From: Nostoc sp. C052
Lineage (GTDB): Bacteria > Cyanobacteriota > Cyanobacteriia > Cyanobacteriales > Nostocaceae
Length of the DNA stretch: 64,000 bases
Assembly: GCF_013393905.1 (NCBI RefSeq)
Contig: NZ_CP040272.1
Span: forward strand, 1,054,001 to 1,118,000
Direction of reading: 5' to 3'
In this document: piece after piece, positions 61,799 through 64,000 of the stretch
Layout: every line of letters starts with the position of its first letter
How positions within the stretch are numbered: the stretch's first letter is position 1
Position numbers and translations under genes: made by a program
Notes under the pieces: generated by a model
What the model saw: only the letters and a program-made list of their open reading frames with translations
Database searches by the model: none
Told to the model about the DNA's origin: nothing

Positions 61799-62557
61799 TT
61801 ATTTTATTAATGTCTGTCCCATACCCAACCGTGTTTTCATCCCCGTACCTGCAAACCGCGCATATTGAACTAATAAATTAGCCACATTCGCCAGCAAGGG
61901 GTCAGCACGATTGAAAACTTGTAACGTAACATTGCCGACAAATCCATTCACATAGCCTTTGTGTAATTGCCAGCTTCGCGTTTGAATTTTGTGATTTTTG
62001 AGTAAAATTGCATTACTAAGATAAGCAATTAATTCATCACTTCCCAAATAAACAGGTGCAAAATGATTCCAACGTTCTAACCAACTACGGAACATTAATG
62101 AGGGTATAGGTAGAGGTAAATTCGCTCCACCGTGAGCAAAAGTAGTGGGAGTGATAAATTGCAAATCAAATCGTTTTATTGGTTCTGGTTCATTTGCCAC
62201 CAAAGTTGTGTAGAGTTCTTCATAACTAGTAATTTCGTCTTCGCGGTTAATGACATTAAATTTTGCTCCCAGAAACTCTAGAGATGCTGAGAGATTGAAC
62301 TGAGAAATCGCTTTTGCTGAAATATTTTGCAATCCACACAGAGATAGTTTATAAAACTCCTCTGGATGAAAGGTCAAAAATTCTCTAGAAACAGAATACA
62401 AACCAATTATTCCTGAATGCGAAACAGAAGGAATCGACTCAGTTCCGATTTCTAAACCTAGCTGTTGATGTAGTTGCTTAACTAGTTCTAATGTATATGA
62501 ACGAGGTAAAATTGTGGGTTCAGATACACTTAATGTCCAGTTAGAATGAATTAACAT
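61799..62557 (-). CDS. cas6: CRISPR-associated endoribonuclease Cas6
   Basis: 252 residues of two RRM/ferredoxin-like folds. The C-terminal glycine-rich loop FAGTGMKTRLGMGQT (about 235-249) is diagnostic, and DLQFITPTTFAHGGANLPLPI is the conserved central strand. His31 (LVKQLHQQLG) is a candidate catalytic His. It cuts CRISPR precursor RNA in the repeat. It starts 5 bp after the csm5 stop, so it belongs to the csm operon. It differs strongly from the HTH-containing Cas6 next to it. Confidence 0.9.
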   Translation of the reverse strand: MLIHSNWTLSVSEPTILPRSYTLELVKQLHQQLGLEIGTESIPSVSHSGIIGLYSVSREFLTFHPEEFYKLSLCGLQNISAKAISQFNLSASLEFLGAKFNVINREDEITSYEELYTTLVANEPEPIKRFDLQFITPTTFAHGGANLPLPIPSLMFRSWLERWNHFAPVYLGSDELIAYLSNAILLKNHKIQTRSWQLHKGYVNGFVGNVTLQVFNRADPLLANVANLLVQYARFAGTGMKTRLGMGQTLIK

Positions 62558-62562
62558 TAGTA

Positions 62563-63843
62563 TTATGAATTCTTGAACTTAACCCATCCAGGTACAAATT
62601 TGATTTCACCATTGGGATTCATTACAGTCCGCCTAGATTTTGGTGCTTCAAAACCAGGTGCTTTTAAACCACAAGTATCGCGGATATCTTCTCGTAGTTC
62701 ATCGTCTAGCAGCAAATTTATAGTAGTTCCAGTCATCCCACTACCCCACCCCAATCTCTGACTATAGGGAGATTTTTCTGGTTCATAAAATTCGCGGATA
62801 TGATTAAAATCTAAATTTTTACCTGATGCTCTAGGATTGTTCTTAATTTCTTCCCAGTAATCATGTTCATAATCCCATTGTTCTTGGGTGAATTCCTGAC
62901 ATATTTGTAATAGTTCATCTATATTACTAAAGGGTAATTTCATTCCCTGTTTATGTTTAAACCATAAAAGCATTTCTGTATCTAAAGTCAGAGTAAATTC
63001 TGTTTGAACATTCCGTACCATTTCGGCATAAATAGACGCTTTATATTTGGCTAAGTAGTCAGGGAATCTGCTAGAAACTATTACCTCAGCTACAACAGGT
63101 AGATTAACAGGAATTTCTTGACCTTTCTTAGTTCTAATTTTGCTTTCTAGAAGTGGTTCTGAATCGGTGATTTTGAGCGCCCTTAAAAAATCTGTATTTG
63201 GCCCTTTACCTGAGAAATTTCTCTCTTGATATGTCAGACTAAATTCTGAGAATAAACTATCCATGAATAGCTCATCATCTAAAAATTTGTGCTGATATTG
63301 GTTAATTTGTCCTAGTTTTTGTCTCAAAGTTTTCTCAATTTCGCTAACCTGCTTTGATGAAGCTACTTGATAGCGATCGCCATGTTTAAGTAAATGATAT
63401 GCTATAGCAGTTCTAATTGCTCCTTTAATCGAAGAACCAGGGATAAATAATTGACCCATGCCATTACGAATCATGGGACGCAAATCTGTAATGTTCTCCC
63501 CTGTCAACTTTTGGCTGATGGCTTCTTTGGGGAAAGCTTGACATCCATCTACACTTATATTCCACCACTCGAAGCCAAAAGCTTGTTTTAAAAGTCTGCT
63601 GATGTCTTCACGTTCTTCAATTGCTTGAATATAGTCATCTAAAAATCTTCCTCCTTGTTTAATCAAAGCTTTTGCCAAGGCTTCTTGATTAGGAAGATAG
63701 ACTTTTTTATCTGTCTGCACATATTCAAAAGGATTCAATCTCGATACAGATGAGCCTATATGTAAAATAGGACTAGTCAACTGTATTCTTTTGGATTGAT
63801 AGAAATCAGGTTTCTTAAGAGCAAATTCAGGAGAAAATGTCAT
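62563..63843 (-). CDS. csm5: Type III-A CRISPR RAMP protein Csm5
   Basis: 426 residues. FIPGSSIKGAIRTAIAYHLL (134-153) is the characteristic Csm5 glycine-rich helix start; LTSPILHIGSSVSRLNPFEY opens the first RRM and the loop LGWGSGMTGTTI (about 370-381) near the end matches the family. It caps one end of the Csm effector complex and takes part in crRNA maturation. ATG at 63843 follows the csm4 stop by 3 bp (AAGGAG lies inside the end of csm4). Length is within the usual range. Confidence 0.9.
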   Translation of the reverse strand: MTFSPEFALKKPDFYQSKRIQLTSPILHIGSSVSRLNPFEYVQTDKKVYLPNQEALAKALIKQGGRFLDDYIQAIEEREDISRLLKQAFGFEWWNISVDGCQAFPKEAISQKLTGENITDLRPMIRNGMGQLFIPGSSIKGAIRTAIAYHLLKHGDRYQVASSKQVSEIEKTLRQKLGQINQYQHKFLDDELFMDSLFSEFSLTYQERNFSGKGPNTDFLRALKITDSEPLLESKIRTKKGQEIPVNLPVVAEVIVSSRFPDYLAKYKASIYAEMVRNVQTEFTLTLDTEMLLWFKHKQGMKLPFSNIDELLQICQEFTQEQWDYEHDYWEEIKNNPRASGKNLDFNHIREFYEPEKSPYSQRLGWGSGMTGTTINLLLDDELREDIRDTCGLKAPGFEAPKSRRTVMNPNGEIKFVPGWVKFKNS

Positions 63844-63846
63844 TGT

Positions 63847-64000
63847 TTATTTCTCCTTTATGTTAATTGATAAGCTCAAGCTAATTCCACTACGGTAAAT
63901 GGGGTGGAATTTATATTTCCCTTTATCATCTACTAACTGTATTGGTGTTACATCTACAAGTTTCCCCTGTGGTTCTTCTTTAAAAACAGAACCTTCACTG
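63847..64000 (-). CDS. csm4: Csm4-like protein, 3' end only (cut by window edge)
   Basis: The last 50 codons of an open frame that enters from beyond the window edge and stops at TAA 63847. The C-terminus KYKFHPIYRSGISLSLSINI followed by KEK has the His-Pro-x-Tyr-Arg-x-Gly pattern expected at the end of Csm4 (type III-A Cas5-like subunit that holds the crRNA 5' tag). Its place directly upstream of csm5 is the standard csm gene order. The identification rests on a short segment plus context. Confidence 0.75.
   Translation of the reverse strand, partial: SEGSVFKEEPQGKLVDVTPIQLVDDKGKYKFHPIYRSGISLSLSINIKEK

Noticed and set aside
1..64000. tRNA, rRNA or known riboswitches
   Set aside because: No sequence with a convincing tRNA T-arm plus cloverleaf, no rRNA and no recognised riboswitch core were found by eye; a covariance-model search would be needed to be sure.

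Overview
The window looks like a chromosomal piece of a filamentous, heterocyst-forming, nitrogen-fixing cyanobacterium close to Nostoc/Anabaena. The evidence is the dense scatter of the HIP1 octamer GCGATCGC, the gene content (cnfR/patB, nif-type ferredoxin fdxB, a coxB-coxA-coxC operon beside cnfR, nifJ, giant Ser/Thr-His kinase, Uma2, DUF1517, DUF3727) and the many heptamer-type short tandem repeats and small palindromic elements typical of Nostocales. No tRNA or rRNA gene was recognised. Everything here is read by eye from the sequence; no database search was run.

Layout. 1-3.4 kb: minus-strand genes, a luciferase-like flavin monooxygenase overlapping a gene cut by the window edge, then four small conserved-looking unknowns, three of them a tight operon. 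4.4-11 kb: cysK convergent with an 1815-residue trifunctional kinase (Ser/Thr kinase, AAA ATPase, GAF, histidine kinase). 11.2-20.2 kb: a probable diazotrophy locus. cnfR diverges from fdxB and from coxB2-coxA2-coxC2, followed in the same direction by a TPR-like protein, an overlooked 53-residue ORF, a cupin and an ArsC/Spx-like nitrogenase-associated protein. 20.3-26 kb: a sucrase/ferredoxin-like protein, a Uma2 nuclease, a ROK kinase, and an AT-rich DUF262 + HEPN pair that resembles a defence or toxin cassette. 26-36 kb: housekeeping and unknown genes (proB, YqeG phosphatase, PD-(D/E)XK-like protein, DUF3727, ruvX, GNAT, RDD-pentapeptide membrane protein). 36-44 kb: glycosyltransferase, DUF1517 protein, nifJ. 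44-53 kb: small secreted protein, stand-alone RibD-type deaminase, group 2 sigma factor, ureidoglycolate lyase, alaS, HMA protein. 53-60 kb: diguanylate cyclase, transposase remnant, amidase, two MscS-family channels. 60.2-64 kb: the end of a type III-A CRISPR-Cas locus (csm4 partial, csm5, cas6) plus a second Cas6 fused to a helix-turn-helix.

How the parts fit. CnfR is known to activate nif genes under low oxygen. FdxB and the Cox2 oxidase fit electron supply and oxygen removal in heterocysts, and NifJ can feed electrons from pyruvate. The small genes behind coxC are therefore good candidates for unassigned nitrogen-fixation helpers. The type III-A locus has no full array in the window, but one repeat-like element lies inside it and a two-repeat mini-array of related sequence lies about 17.5 kb away.

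Most intergenic DNA is built from repeat families: palindromic MITE-like elements with terminal inverted repeats, 22-bp dispersed elements and heptamer tracts. Some of these supply stop codons of neighbouring genes or appear to have become in-frame protein segments (nifJ, coxB).
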